Shown: piece by piece, positions 23,000 to 34,055 of the stretch
Position numbering within the stretch: position 1 is the stretch's first letter
How the letters are laid out: each line of letters begins with the position of its first letter
Source: Serpula lacrymans var. lacrymans S7.9
Lineage: Eukaryota; Basidiomycota; Agaricomycetes; Boletales; Serpulaceae
Direction of reading: 5' to 3'
Assembly (NCBI RefSeq): GCF_000218685.1
Contig: NW_006763290.1
Coordinates: 5,420,908 to 5,484,907 of the forward strand
DNA length: 64,000 bases
The notes under the pieces: generated by a model
The model's database searches: none
What the model was told of the DNA's origin: nothing
Seen by the model: only the letters and a program-made list of their open reading frames with translations
Made by a program: the position numbers and the translations under genes

Positions 23000-24105
23000 C
23001 CCCGGCGGGCTGCCAAAGCTACCAGGAAGGTCCCCAGGGCTATTCTGGGACCCTCCCAGGAACTTCTGCGGCCACACTCGAGAGAGCCCCTCTGTTCCTT
23101 ACTTCTGAGCGGCTATTATCAAGACACCCACCTTTACCAAACGTGCTTCCCTCGTGTGCTTCTTTGTACCATTCCACCGGTATCAATTGGTAAGTGCTAA
23201 GCCATCAGATCGTATCTGCAAAGAAGGTTGACAATGACTCACAATTGCTCAGGAGATTTTCAAGTGTACAACTTCAAAAACTTGTGGGGATTGAGTCTTA
23301 TGGCAGGCCTAGGTGAGCTATTAAGTAGTATGCTATATATTTTTATAGAGTTCATGTTGTCAAATAGAAATTACGCTATCTGATTATTTCCTCCATTGCC
23401 CTGCCCTTCTTGCCGATACTGAAAGCCAACTCGACAATCTTTGTTTCGTTAGCATAGGCCCTGACAGGTATCTCCTCTGTTGGAGGTTTCCAGGCTCTAT
23501 TCAGCCTCCGGCATATTTTAAGATGGCATTTGCGGTTGATTGCAAGATCTCGTCAAGACAGTGCTATTTAACTACTCAAGGAGACAACAGCATGTTTGAA
23601 GGTTATCCAGACATACACAGCACTGTTGCATCTTGCTGGCTTGAACCGATGGAAGATCAGTGTGGGCTTAGAGCGTGGCAGTGTCTTTTGCACTGTCTTC
23701 ACGAGGTTTCACTGAGTCTCGGTGAGGGGACATGTACCTCTGAGCTGATCTCAAGGCCTATTGCAATTGGAGCTGATGAAACAGAACTGATACAAGTCTC
23801 GTCGAGACTCTATGATGATAATGGTGTGAGTGTCTTTTTTTTGAGAAATATAAGGCTAATTAAATTTTCATGTGTTTGGCTAGCATTCCCTCGCAAATGA
23901 GTTCCCAATATTCAATTCATGTGGGGACCAAAGGCCACCAGAAACGTTTGATGACATCCCGATTGGCCTGCCTGTCAAGGTGTGTTTCACACTACTACAT
24001 GGTCCAGGTATACATGGAAACCGACTTATTCGAGGACATTTCCTGTCTATTCGTGAGGCTCGATACAGTCGGTTGCGCACTCTTCTGCAAAATGCAGTTT
24101 CATGA
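23000..24105 (+). CDS. Unidentified transposon-borne protein (spliced)
   Basis: Exons can be joined in phase: an upstream frame ending at 23189, then 23253-23312, 23368-23825 and 23884-24105 (stop TGA). They read ..VSIGDFQVYNFKNLWGLSL, ITLSDYFLHCPALLADTE, NLCFVSIGPDRYLLCWRFPG, then a Cys/Trp-rich stretch (CWLEPMEDQCGLRAWQCLL) and ANEFPIFNSCGDQRPPETF, ending LRTLLQNAVS. I found no clear Met in the first exon; the first Met in the main exon is at 23523. I do not recognise the family. Either this is a separate accessory gene or, if another splice bypasses the stop, it forms 5' exons of the transposase. The conserved-looking phase chain argues for a real gene. Confidence 0.45.
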
Positions 24106-24369
24106 TGACTGTTCTGTGATTCAATTTTTATTCTTACTTATTTATTTCTAGTATAGCCTAGTCACTCTGTATTTTATATTACCTGATCTACATATATTTC
24201 ACTGTGATGTTTAGAAGGTCGCCGAAGTGTTTGAGTAATAGTGTACTAGCTGTCTTAGCAAAGCTTTAGCCAGTTTGAAATAAAAATTTAAATAAAAAGG
24301 AGAGTGCTCACCACTCCTATTCTCCAGTTTTGTCAACAACGGACTACAGCCCAACTACCTAGTAAAAGC

Positions 24370-27300
24370 ATGTCAGTCTTCGAGCCAATGGTTGTCAGAG
24401 GTGTGATTAAAAACACCTTGACTGCTGGTGAACGTGTAAAGTTTGAGACTAATTGGAATGAATCTGTGAGTTGTTTTGTCATACAATCCAGTCAAAGATA
24501 AGAACTTACTTGAAATGAAGGTGAAACGACGTGTCAGAGCATGGGAAGGTAGTCGTTCAACCCCAGCCAGTGAATTTCAAACGGCCCAGTACGAATGGGA
24601 GGCCCATGTGGTCGAGTATGTGGACTTTGTCAGTTCAGCAACATCTGTTCACCCCAACAGCAAGAGTGGGTCAGTTCCACCAAATCTGAAGAGTAGCATA
24701 CCTTTTTATGGCCCTCGATTTACACCTCCAACATTTTTGCAACTAGAGAAACGTAAACATCTTCCAAATGTGAAGCCTGGAACTGCTTACATGAAGGAGA
24801 TAACCATTGTCCACCCTTTCTATTTTGACGGCCTTGATCAATGTCCGAGGTGTCAGTCTCTGGATGTGAAGTGGGGAGGATGGACTTCCACAGGACATCA
24901 AGATGTTCATGGCATCCAAAGAGAAGAGTACGCACTAGGAGTCCAGTTGCGATGCAAGGCCTGCAAAGAGAATAATAAGCAACGTGGTGATCCTAAAAGT
25001 GGAGAAGATATGTACTGCTTTGCGACCACAAGTCATCTATTCTGGGAGAAGTGGGAATTTTGGAAGATCCCTCGTTAGTAATCCCATCATCAAGACAGCT
25101 GCCACTGATCTCACCGGATTAAACAGGAAATGTGCCAGTCTTCTTCAAAAGATGCGGTATGACACGCGATCTGTTTGATCTGATCATTGAGTTGCGACCT
25201 TTAACCACATTGGCTGGACTGGCAGAAAATTTCAAACGTAAGTCATCATGTCTTTTGTGCCTTCAACGCTTACCTGGAAATGTGACATTGACCGCAGAAC
25301 TCCATCTTTTCGACTATCAGCAGCGCTTTCTAGAATACTTACAACATTTTGAAAAGAGAAGAAGGTGTCACTCGCCTTTTGAGCCATGTGCTCCTCTTGT
25401 GGAATTCTCACCGACAAACCTGAGCAATGCATATGGTGACAAACCTATTACTGATGATCTTATCACAGATGTTTATCCCGAAGTCAGTAAACGCTCACGA
25501 CAAGCTGAGTCATCTGAATACTTACGCACCTTGTCTGGTGAGATCCTTTTCCCTTCAGTAACTGATCAACTCTGGAACTAACATGGGATGCAACAGGTGT
25601 TTGTCTTTCTCTCGACAATACTTTCAAAGCTGCAGGGAAGGCAACAGTGGCAGATAAGCAGAAGACAAGGACCAAGTTCATGAGGGGGGGAATGCTTACC
25701 GCTATAAACGAGGATAATGAGATACTTTGTTGGGTGAGTTTTGTTTTATTAATGTTTGGGCTTGCTGGCTAATCTGGATCTAACAGAGACTTTGCCAAAC
25801 TCAAGCAAACGCAGAAATGGAGGAGTTGCTTGAAGGCTTGAAGTCTCGCTATGAAGAACTGGATCAGCCCCTCCCACAAATGGTCATTGTTGATAACTGC
25901 TGCCACGTACGCAGTGCAGTCAATAAAGCAATACCAGATGCACAAGTTGGCCTGGATGTATTCCATTTTATTATGAGGTAAGTAAACACGACTTATCTGT
26001 TCTTGTACTCACATATTTGCAGGTATCTTGCTGCCATTCTCAACGGAACCAGGAACCCTCAGCATTCGGCTGTAGCCCACGACATTAGCAAAGCTATCCT
26101 GAGTTCACGGGCATCAGGTCATGGAGAAAGTGTGAAGTATCGAACAAAAGAAGAGCAAGAGGTCCAGCTTCAAACGATGTTTGAGAAGTGGGCCAAAAAG
26201 GGCAGGGTGTGGTCTGCAGCTGCCTCCAAGGTAAGTACTTCATTTTTCATGCCATATACACTACTACTGGCAATCTAAATTACACAGGTGCACGCAGACC
26301 AGCTCGCACACGTCAAAAAAGGGTGTTTGATGCAAGTTTGGCAAGATATAAGATCAGATGGAAGCCGCATTGAAGGGTCGCACAAGGCTTGGAACGGCAT
26401 CATGCGGTCATTTGCCAGCAGCCTGGAGATGTTCTTAGCCTTAGGTTTTGATTTTGTGATACGTCGTAACATACGCATTCGCTTCCGCTCGCAGAAACCG
26501 AGCAAATTCCTTAGTTCTATCCATGGGACACACCACATCCGCTTAGCTAACCACATTGCCAACTCATGGAACAGCTTGCTTTCCACAGAACCAACTCACA
26601 GCAACAACAGTCAAGAGCTGAAGGCACGCCCTGTCCTTTCATCCATCAACACCAAAGAATCCTTTGGTCTCGGCCCCTCCAACCACAGCTCAACATTTGG
26701 AGGCCTCATAGAAGTTAAGACTGAGGCTGATTTTGACAAGCAAGACCTCAGCCTGGATCAATTAGTCTTAGATGCCGAGATTGAGCCCACATCAATCCTG
26801 CAATGCCTGGATATCAACCCCAACTTGCTTACAGTGCCTCAAATCACCTTAGGCAAGTATCCTCTTCACCATGACTGTCTTGCTACCTAACTAACTTCTG
26901 TCCTTTTCAGCTGACACACAACACTCATGTGCTCTACTTGAGTATGCCTCATCGCAACCAGGTGAAATGATGGCTATAACTGAGCCAACAGCGCTTGCCA
27001 ATTCCAGCCAATCTGGGCCTCTCAAGCGGAAGGTCCCATTTTATGACCTAACTGGAGATTTGGGGCCACTTGCTGGCGCATTGGAAGGCCCACTACAGAA
27101 GAAGAGTCGTATCCCCACTGCTCAGGTATGTAGATTTAATATCCTTTTTTGGAATACTAATGTACACTACTGCATAGGAGACAACAGCAAACACCCTAAG
27201 TACATCAGCAACAAATGCCCCAAGTACACCGGCTACAAATGCCTCAAGTATACAGGCAAAAGGCACTGTAAGTACATATCTGACTATAATGAAATCAACA

Positions 27301-28428
27301 CTGAGCATGCCCATAGTACCCACTTATCCGGACCAACCAGCCATCCACCAGCAATATTATCAGCATGTTTTTTGCACCTGGATCAAAGACTGTCGCCCCC
27401 AAGTGCCCTAGTGACAAACACACCAGCCAAAACTTGATGGCGGCCTTCTCACCACTTGCTGACCCCAACTTGAATGGTCTCTCACGCTCTCAGCGCATAT
27501 TTTCCATCTCGACGGGTATCGACCCACGTTCACTCACCCTCAACTCTAGTGCCGAATTTTTCCTATTCATGGATATGCGCCTACAAAATAAATGGGCATC
27601 GTTCAGCATGACGTCTCGAAAATGGGTTCTGGCTACAGCAGACTATAATAGTAGACTAGAGAAGCTTCCTAAGTCTGGTGGTAGCCCAGCAGTTATGAAA
27701 AATCCCCGTGCACTATTTGACAAATTGGGGGAAATAGAGACAAAGATTGTCGAGAGGATCAAGTCTAATAATTTTGTTTGTAAGAATTGTTTGATTCTCT
27801 CATATTGTACTACTGAATTGTCTGTCTCTTTCATCAGCATCAAGCGGCAATGAGAAGTTTTGGAGAACCCATTGTTTCATTGTCCAGCTCGTTAAAGGAG
27901 AAAACACAGACCTGAAATCAGTAAGTGATAAACATACATGAAACAATATATGATTGATCTAACTATGCTACTAGCGTAAGACTCAAATATGTAGCCGTTG
28001 CCGCACTATCAAGTACCCAGGATCGACAGGCTTTTCAGGAAACCACAAGAAACTATTCTGTTCTGACGGTGTTCCTGTCAGAAAGGATTTCCCAGACGAG
28101 CTTCCACCCTGGCCACAGCCTCAAGGCATTTTTGTGAATGGCACTCACTTTCATCCTCGGGTTTTCCTCTCGACTATTCGAAATATATGAGAAGGTCATA
28201 ATTGAGGGTGGAAATGGTGCTGACCTTGAGATGGAATATCAGGCATTTGCGGCTATGCTAGTCAAACGAATGACCCCTCCAATTTCAAACAGCCCAGTCT
28301 TGTTTCGGCTTTATGAATCCCTCACGTTGAGTCCCCCCATGCCGGATTTGGTCAAGGAGCACGAAGGAAAAAAGTATTTGAGGGTTGACTGTCTTTCCGA
28401 CATGGAGCAAGCAGTAGTGGTTTCTTGA
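24370..28428 (+). CDS. DDE-type transposase with N-terminal zinc ribbon
   Basis: This is a multi-exon gene starting at MSVFEPMVVRGV and joined in phase at, for example, NESV-KRRVRAWEGS, KIPR-NVPVFFKRCG, ENFK-QLHLFDYQQ and LS-GVCLSLDNTFKAAGK. Near residue 160-220 is a Cys cluster (CPRCQSLDVKWGG..LRCKAC) like the zinc-ribbon region that precedes many Agaricomycete transposases (DUF6729-like; from memory, not searched). The RNase H-like core offers SLDNTFK, VIVDNCCHVRSAVNKAIPDA..GLDVFHF and DGSRIEGSHKAWNG as the likely D, D and E. A second Cys motif, ICSRCRTIKYPGSTGFSGNH..CSDG, and a PQGIFVNGTHFHP block lie near the C-terminus. Exons after about 26.9 kb are my least certain joins. It probably catalyses cut-and-paste movement of its own element. 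Confidence 0.7.
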
Positions 28429-28762
28429 AGTTTTTTTCATGATTTTCGCTCTTTTCCTTACTTTTTTCTGCATTTCCGTACTTTTTTCTGGATTCACACT
28501 ACTCATAATACTTGTGCAATACACATGAATGGGCACAGATCTCTAATATAAATATTTTATGCCTTTGCTGTTGCTGTATAGACTTTCAAAAGAGTACCAC
28601 TACCTATGCGAACCCTGAAAATAGGGTTAGAAATGAACTTGGTGAAAAAAAAAAGATGCAACCTGGGGTAAAATGAAACAGTCAGGTCACGTGAATAATC
28701 GGTCGACAATCGGTCAATTGGTCGACCGATTCGGTGACTTCCCTGGCTATGGCGGAGTTGCC

Positions 28763-28770
28763 TGATGAGT
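28763..28770. repeat. Right 8-bp target-site duplication TGATGAGT
   Basis: This is a perfect match to 22961-22968. LTR sequence resumes immediately after it at CTAGACACTGG. Confidence 0.88.
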
Positions 28771-28916
28771 CTAGACACTGGTCAGGTGATGGGTCACATG
28801 ATTGGTCATGTGGCTATGAAAATATGGTCACATGATCAGTCATGTGACTTGGAAAATGAAAAGCAAAAGTACAAAAAGTAAAGCGTAAGTAGGGTGCTGG
28901 TATGTCAATTGTAACA

Positions 28917-28921
28917 GTAGC
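28917..28921. repeat. Right target-site duplication GTAGC of the solo LTR
   Basis: GTAGC follows the LTR terminus TTGTAACA and matches 22708-22712. Confidence 0.8.
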
Positions 28922-30972
28922 TGTCTAGTTCCCTTGACCAAAGCACACCCCATGCTCACTGTAAGGTATTGACCATTAGTCATACCTTGCATCCAAAATA
29001 GGTAGTGTAAACTATGTAGTTTTAAGCCACATGGCTATTTAGTCCAAGTTTGCAATTAGATTAGGACAATCTAACAGCAAACTCTTACATACCATTGAAT
29101 ATAACCCAGGTCAAATTCAGTACTGTGTGAGTAAGTGAGTGATAAAAGATAATCAGAGTGAATCACCATATATCAGTGAGACACTCCCCAATTTACAGTT
29201 TTTGAATTTTCCTGTATATTCAGCAATGGCTACTATTACATGAAGTAATACAAAATGGCAGAAGCAGTCTAACAGGAGTCAGACTGCCGGAACCAGTACA
29301 AAATCTAATCTCGAAGGCAATGAGCCCCAAAAATTGGAAAATGATCCACAATTGGGTCTAGAAGAACCCGGTCAAGAAGATCACAACATGGACCCACAAA
29401 GAAACACTGAGAATAGCGACACATTACAGGCACCAATCATGGCAAGGAGAGATGCCAACGAGACAAACAGGGCAGTACATCCTCTCTCAGACAAACCAAC
29501 AGGTCCGTCTAGGGGAGGAGAGCATCATTTGTCCCGGGACAACAATGGCTCCTCAGTAGAGGCCCACAGGGCAATCCGCTGTCAGCAGACAGTGGATTAC
29601 CAGAATTATGAGGGGGATCAAGAGATCCAAATGATGGAAGTACAGTCATCCTAGGGAGAGAGGAGTTTTCACTCCCTAGGACGGCCGAACCATTCATCAC
29701 AGCCAGACAACTCCATTATATAATGGACAGACTGGTGGAGCAACAGCTCTACTAGTAGAGAGAATGGCTAAAATATGTAGGGGAGGAAAACCCCCACAGA
29801 GCGAAGCACATAAAAAGAGAAATAGCTCTCTTGCGCAGAGCAAGAGAGGCTAGGTCATGGGACCCAATATACAAGACATCATCAGCAGATGATGACTCGG
29901 ACAGATTGTATGACTGTCACCCAAGTGGGAGACAATGCGCACAACAATACAGGGAACCCAATGAGATTCTGGAAGCATCTAGGGACACTATCATGGCTCC
30001 TCGTAACGAAGACGAAGGAAGTGATGAATACAGACTTGTATCAACGGAGAGCGTGACAGTCCTACAATGGGCCTTATTATCAATGGTGAAAAGTATACAC
30101 TTTTTCATAAGGTAGTTGGGGTATTGGAAATATGAAATAGATTCCCACATCACAGCTTACTTGAGCGGAGCGTCAGGTAATTATCATGTTTAAAATGACA
30201 GACTTACAGATGGTTTTGCCTGGCGTCAAACATCTACCCGTGCAGCAAGAACTTGCTCTAAGCTTTTTTTCTCCAGAATGAACAGAGGGGGTCAAGTTTC
30301 AGATGGCGGAATAGCGGTACTGAAGTGATAGCTGGCTGGCTGCGGCTGAGAGTAGTAGCTGGCTGGTTTCAACTGAAGGTGGGGTGAGCTAACTTGGGTT
30401 CATTACTCAAGTCCAGCAAGCTATTGGGGTTGTGGATAAACAGGCTGGTTTCTCCGTTGTCACTCCTTTTGGAGTTTTCTGCTGCTTCACTTCAGCTGGC
30501 TTTGGATGCTTCTTGCCATGGGTTTTTTGTCTCCCCTTTGTGACTGGAAGGAAAATCTAAAGGCAGTCAGTCATAGGATATAATCTGGGAAAGAAGGACT
30601 ACCTTTCCTATAGGACTGTCCAAATATTTGTCTTCCATGTCAATAGGATCCAAATGGCCTTTTGCTGCTTCTTTCCAAGCAATGACTTCTTCAAATTGAT
30701 TGTTGCTCATCAGCAATGTGATAGTCAGTTTTGTTGAAGCAATAAATTTGGGGGTGGGGTCTTTGTTAGTTGAGCAAACAAAGAAATTGTATAGGCCAAG
30801 CCGGTCTTCATCAATGTCAATGTCAGTGGACAGAGGGTCAAATAGGAGAAATCGCTCGGCCTTGTGCATCTCGAGCAAATAAAGTGAAAGTTTGTGATCA
30901 GATGACCACAGTGACCATAAGCCTTGTAGTACTTGGATTGAGTCACAAGTGACTGCAGGTGATTGTTAAAGG
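28922..30972. other. Degenerate transposon-like region with gag-like frames
   Basis: A plus-strand frame at 29334-29654 (Gln/Asn/Glu-rich, hydrophilic) and another at 29831-30115 (ALLRRAREARSWDPIYKTSS) look like pieces of a retrotransposon gag polyprotein, with no zinc knuckle seen. Minus-strand frames at 30567-30991 (..SVLEMHKAERFLLFDPLST) may be pieces of another element. Frames are interrupted, and no LTR pair or duplication could be set for this stretch. Function and family are unassigned. Confidence 0.35.
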
Positions 30973-30977
30973 CACAC
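30973..30977. repeat. Left target-site duplication CACAC of the Copia element
   Basis: CACAC precedes the 5' LTR (TGTTGGCATATC) and recurs at 33607-33611 right after the 3' LTR. Confidence 0.85.
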
Positions 30978-31284
30978 TGTTGGCATATCATGGATACTAC
31001 TATAGATTTTCCATTTTTTCATTCGTTTTCATTCAACTATTCCGACATTTTGATACATTACATAAGCTTCCTAATTAGGATAAAGAAAAGTGCACTCATC
31101 CTACCTTAGACACCTCAGTCATTTACCAGAAAGACTGAGGTATAGTAACATCATTATTACAGTTAAACACATACTTACACATTCCTTTAGAGTCTTTTCA
31201 TTTACAGGTACATTTGAATAATATATCAGTTATTTACCAGAAAGACTGAGAGTCTTTTCATTTACAGTTCTTGTCATCACATCA
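30978..31284 (+). repeat. Copia 5' LTR (307 bp)
   Basis: It matches the 3' LTR but is about 112 bp longer. The extra block lies between two copies of ATTTACCAGAAAGACTGAG, so either it was gained here by duplication/insertion or it was lost from the 3' LTR by recombination between those direct repeats. Confidence 0.85.
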
Positions 31285-31303
31285 GGTTATGAGCCCTGGT
31301 GAC

Positions 31304-32220
31304 ATGTCTTTCACCAGCAATGCTTCGAGTGCTACTTTTCAAGTACCTAAACTAGCAAAGGATGGTTTGAACTGGATCACATACAAGACAAGAGTCACTA
31401 CTGCTGTCGGAGCAAGAGGACTGTCTAAATTTCTACTAGGATCTGCCAGGAAGCCACCTGTCGAAAATTACAAGTACAACTTGGCAGGTGTAGCTAAACT
31501 GAATGATGGAACAGTAATGACTGAAAAGCAAATAGATGAGTATGAGGCTAAAGTGGATGAATATGCCCAAAAGGAGTGCCTCATCACACAACAACTATAC
31601 TCAACCATACATGAGGAGACCTTAATCCAGATACAGGACAGGAGCTCGGCAGCTGCAATATGGGACACTCTGACCAAAATGCATGAAGGCAAGTCAGAAA
31701 TGATGCAAGTGGATATCCGACGAAGGCTGCAGGACCTTAGATGTTCTGAAAGTGGCAACGTCAGGAGCCACTTGGGGGAAATGCTAATGCTAAAAGAAGA
31801 ATTAGCTGGCATGGGTGCTTCGGTAGATGAAAAGGACTTTTCAGCAATGATACTATCTTTGCTACCAATTTTGTACCGCCCTCTACTATCATCAATCACT
31901 GCTGCAGCTTGCATCTCAAAAAACCCACTATCTTCGGCAGACTTGATCATTCACATTACCGAAGAGGCAGACCATAGAAACATAGCCTCAAAATCCAAAG
32001 GGGAATCTGCTATGGCTGTTAAATCATATTCAAAAATGACGAGGCAAGAGAGACACAAACACTTCAAGTGTTTGAACCCCAAATGCCCCACCAAAACAGG
32101 CCATACAGTTGAATACTGTTATGCACCAGGTTGTGGAAAGGAGAGCCAACATTCTCAAAGCCAAAAACCTACCAATAAAGCACCGGATACAAATCCTTCT
32201 GTCCCAGCCGCAAATGTCGC
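31304..32220 (+). CDS. Copia-type Gag polyprotein (UBN2-like), 3' end lost
   Basis: The frame is open from Met 31304 (MSFTSNASSATF; another ATG at 31289 overlaps the primer-binding region). Typical Copia Gag features are FQVPKLAKDGLNWITYKTRV, KECLITQQLYSTIHEETL, AAAIWDTLTKMHEGKSEMM, RSHLGEMLMLKEELAGMGAS, SAMILSLLPILYRPLLSSI and SSADLIIHITEEADHR. A Cys/His cluster FKCLNPKCPTKTGHTVEYC resembles the zinc knuckle region. Recognisable Gag ends near PSVPAANVA (about 32220), where unrelated sequence begins; the frame continues by chance to a stop at 32647. It would form the particle and bind RNA in an intact element. Confidence 0.82.
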
Positions 32221-32850
32221 TGTGAGGAATCGATTTTTCTTATCGCATTCCCGTCATGTTGTGGTTAACAGACTTGATCCCTGTCACTCCTCTTGCTCTT
32301 GGACTAGAGATCACAGCCGGTATCTTATTACTTTTATCCTTTTTCTTCTTGTTCTCTATTCACACTCACGTCCTATCGTACTTACAACGAAGGAGACTTG
32401 CTGTAGACCCTCGAGAAGATATCCAAATGACATAGCAACAATCCAGTGCTATGTCTGGGAACACTTCGGAGCGATATTGATAAGCGAAGAAGGTTGTGAA
32501 TCAGCGCCTTCTCATGGGCTTACTGATACAGCCAATTACACACCCCTTACCAATACTTTTTCTCATACGATTAGTAAATACGATAGATCAAACCACTTTC
32601 TCTTTCTTTTCCTATTGGTTAGTCAGTTGGTCAGACCACTTTCTTAATTCTTCCCTTTCTTGGTCTGACCCTTGCTGTTCACTATATAAAGAAGTACATA
32701 CTCGATGTATTATTCTTTAGTTCAATATTAGTTTGAATTTGTGCCTATACTGATACTCTTCAAAACTCTCATACCCTGATTCATCGCCTTGCAGCAAGGA
32801 CTTGACCAGGCATTGTGTTTTGTTATATAGCTTCGTATTCGTTGCCTGAC
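32221..32850. mobile_element. LTR-like insert at the deletion junction of the Copia element
   Basis: This stretch has no Copia similarity that I can see. It begins TGTGAGGAATCG, has a TATA box CACTATATAAAG at about 32,683 and ends near GCCTGACA. TG..CA ends and the internal TATA box suggest a solo LTR. No matching 5-bp flanking duplication is present, which fits a deletion having removed one side. Confidence 0.4.
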
Positions 32851-33404
32851 AACACTGGGAAGCAGCCAAACGAGTGTTCAGATACCTTAAGGCAACGAGG
32901 AACCACCACTTACTAATTGGTCAGAGTCAAGAAGGACTGGTCAGTTTCTCGGACGCTGACTATGCTTCACATGCCCATTGACACTCTATATCTGGCTACA
33001 TTTTCCGCATAAATGGTGGTGCCGTGTCCTAGAATAGCAAAACCCAACCAATAGTCACTCTATCAACAACAGAGGCCGAATACGTTGTGCTGACACATGC
33101 AACCAAAGAGGCAATCTGGATCACAAATATATGGGCCAAAATCACCAATAAATCACTGCAACCACCAGTCCCTCTGCACAGCAACAACCGTGGTGCTATA
33201 GAGCTACCAAAGAAGAATGTGTACCACTCAAAAACCAAACACATCGACATCCGCTTCCATTTTATTCGACAAACTGTAGAAAACAAAGCAATTCAAATAT
33301 TCTACTGTCCTACTAAAGAAATGCCTGCACATTGCCTTACAAAACCACTGGCTCGACCCAAGCTAGAATATTTTGTTAAGATGATGGGAGTGAGTTTGGT
33401 TTGA
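32851..33404 (+). pseudogene. Copia RNase H C-terminal fragment
   Basis: The frame starting at about 32852 reads HWEAAKRVFRYLKATRNHHL, VSFSDADYASHAH, then SGYIFRINGGAVS, TLSTTEAEYVVLTHATKEAI, SKTKHIDIRFHFIRQ and MPAHCLTKPLARPKLE. This is the classic end of Copia Pol (RNase H active-site Asp and Glu regions present). Two in-frame stops (after ASHAH and GGAVS) break it. An uninterrupted piece runs 33087-33404 and ends just before the polypurine tract. Confidence 0.85.
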
Positions 33405-33411
33405 GGGAGTG

Positions 33412-33606
33412 TGTTGGCATATCATGGACACTACTATAGATTTTCCATTCTTTCATTCATTTTCATTCAACTATTCCGACATTTTGATACATTACATAAG
33501 CTTCCTAATTAGGATACAGAAAAGCGCACTCATCCTACCTTAGACACCTCAGTCATTTACCAGAAAGACTGAGAGTCTTTTCATTTACAGTCTTGTCATC
33601 ATATCA
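33412..33606 (+). repeat. Copia 3' LTR (195 bp)
   Basis: It begins TGTTGGCATATCATGGACAC after a GAGGGAGTG polypurine tract, ends CATCATATCA, and is followed by CACAC. Confidence 0.88.
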
Positions 33607-33611
33607 CACAC

Positions 33612-34055
33612 TAATATCACGCTCAATATTCTGAGAGAATAGGTAGTTAGATGTTTGATGATAAGATCAAAAAACTCACACCAACAAGCTCTGTACCAGA
33701 TTTTCCCTCGCTTTTGAGGTGATGTATAGCAACACAAATATTAACTTGGCGCTGCGGCTGGATTGTTGCTGCTATCATCTTCCTCCGGTGTTGCATATGT
33801 AAGCCATGACTTGGTGTATATCTGACAACATTATTTTGGCCTACAAAACTTGTTGAGTTAACCACATATTGCAATGGTGGTGGTGGATAAGCCAAGGCTG
33901 CTGCACTGATGTGCTACTTAGGCAAGCATGGATCTGATAAAAGATAAGCTAGCACTGGAATGAAGCTGAGGGCCGAGAACATACTACCACATTGTGCGGC
34001 TGATGTTGCCTTCTTCAAGTTGGTATTTGCTCCTGGGCACGGACCAGCAGTTGCA
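33612..34055. other. Unassigned AT-rich sequence
   Basis: This is flanking sequence between the Copia element and the foldback element. It has only short frames and no recognisable repeat ends. Confidence 0.4.

Larger units (their letters stand above)
22969..28762 (+). mobile_element. 5.8-kb DNA transposon of unnamed family, inserted in a solo LTR
   Basis: The limits are set by the 8-bp duplication TGATGAGT and by the empty-site sequence in a related LTR. The ends are only loosely inverted: the left end GAAAAATTGGTCATTCCCAG and the reverse complement of the right end GGCAACTCCGCCATAGCCAG share about 20 of 30 aligned positions, including CCAGG..AAGT. Two plus-strand spliced genes fill the element: an unidentified protein (from about 23.0 to 24.1 kb) and a zinc-ribbon plus D-D-E transposase (24.4-28.4 kb). 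Reading frames are open through the exons I could join, so the insertion may be recent. An 8-bp duplication is usual for hAT, P and KDZ-type elements, but I recognise none of their protein signatures here. Confidence 0.78.
22713..28916 (+). mobile_element. Solo LTR (402 bp) split by a DNA transposon
   Basis: The LTR consists of 22713-22968 plus 28771-28916 (256 + 146 = 402 bp). It starts TGTGACAAC and ends AATTGTAACA. It contains a TATATATACT box, an AATAAAG poly(A)-like signal (near 22920) and several TCACATGA palindromes. A reverse-oriented sister copy at 38693-39093 is uninterrupted and 401 bp long, which confirms the joined structure. No internal retrotransposon sequence or second LTR flanks it, so it is a recombination relic. 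Superfamily is unknown. Confidence 0.82.
30978..33606 (+). mobile_element. Internally deleted Ty1/Copia retrotransposon
   Basis: The 5' LTR is 30978-31284 and the 3' LTR is 33412-33606; both begin TGTTGGCATATCATGGA and end CAT(C)A(C/T)ATCA, with a 5-bp CACAC duplication outside. A primer-binding-like GGTTATGAGCCC follows the 5' LTR, and a polypurine tract TTGAGGGAGTG precedes the 3' LTR. The inside holds a gag gene and a C-terminal RNase H piece; protease, integrase and reverse transcriptase are missing. At the junction sits about 620 bp of LTR-like foreign sequence. The copy is non-autonomous. Confidence 0.88.

Noticed and set aside
22969..28762. Identification of the transposon as hAT or KDZ
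   Set aside because: The 8-bp duplication fits, but the hAT dimerisation motif and KDZ Cys-cluster/transposase signatures were not seen.
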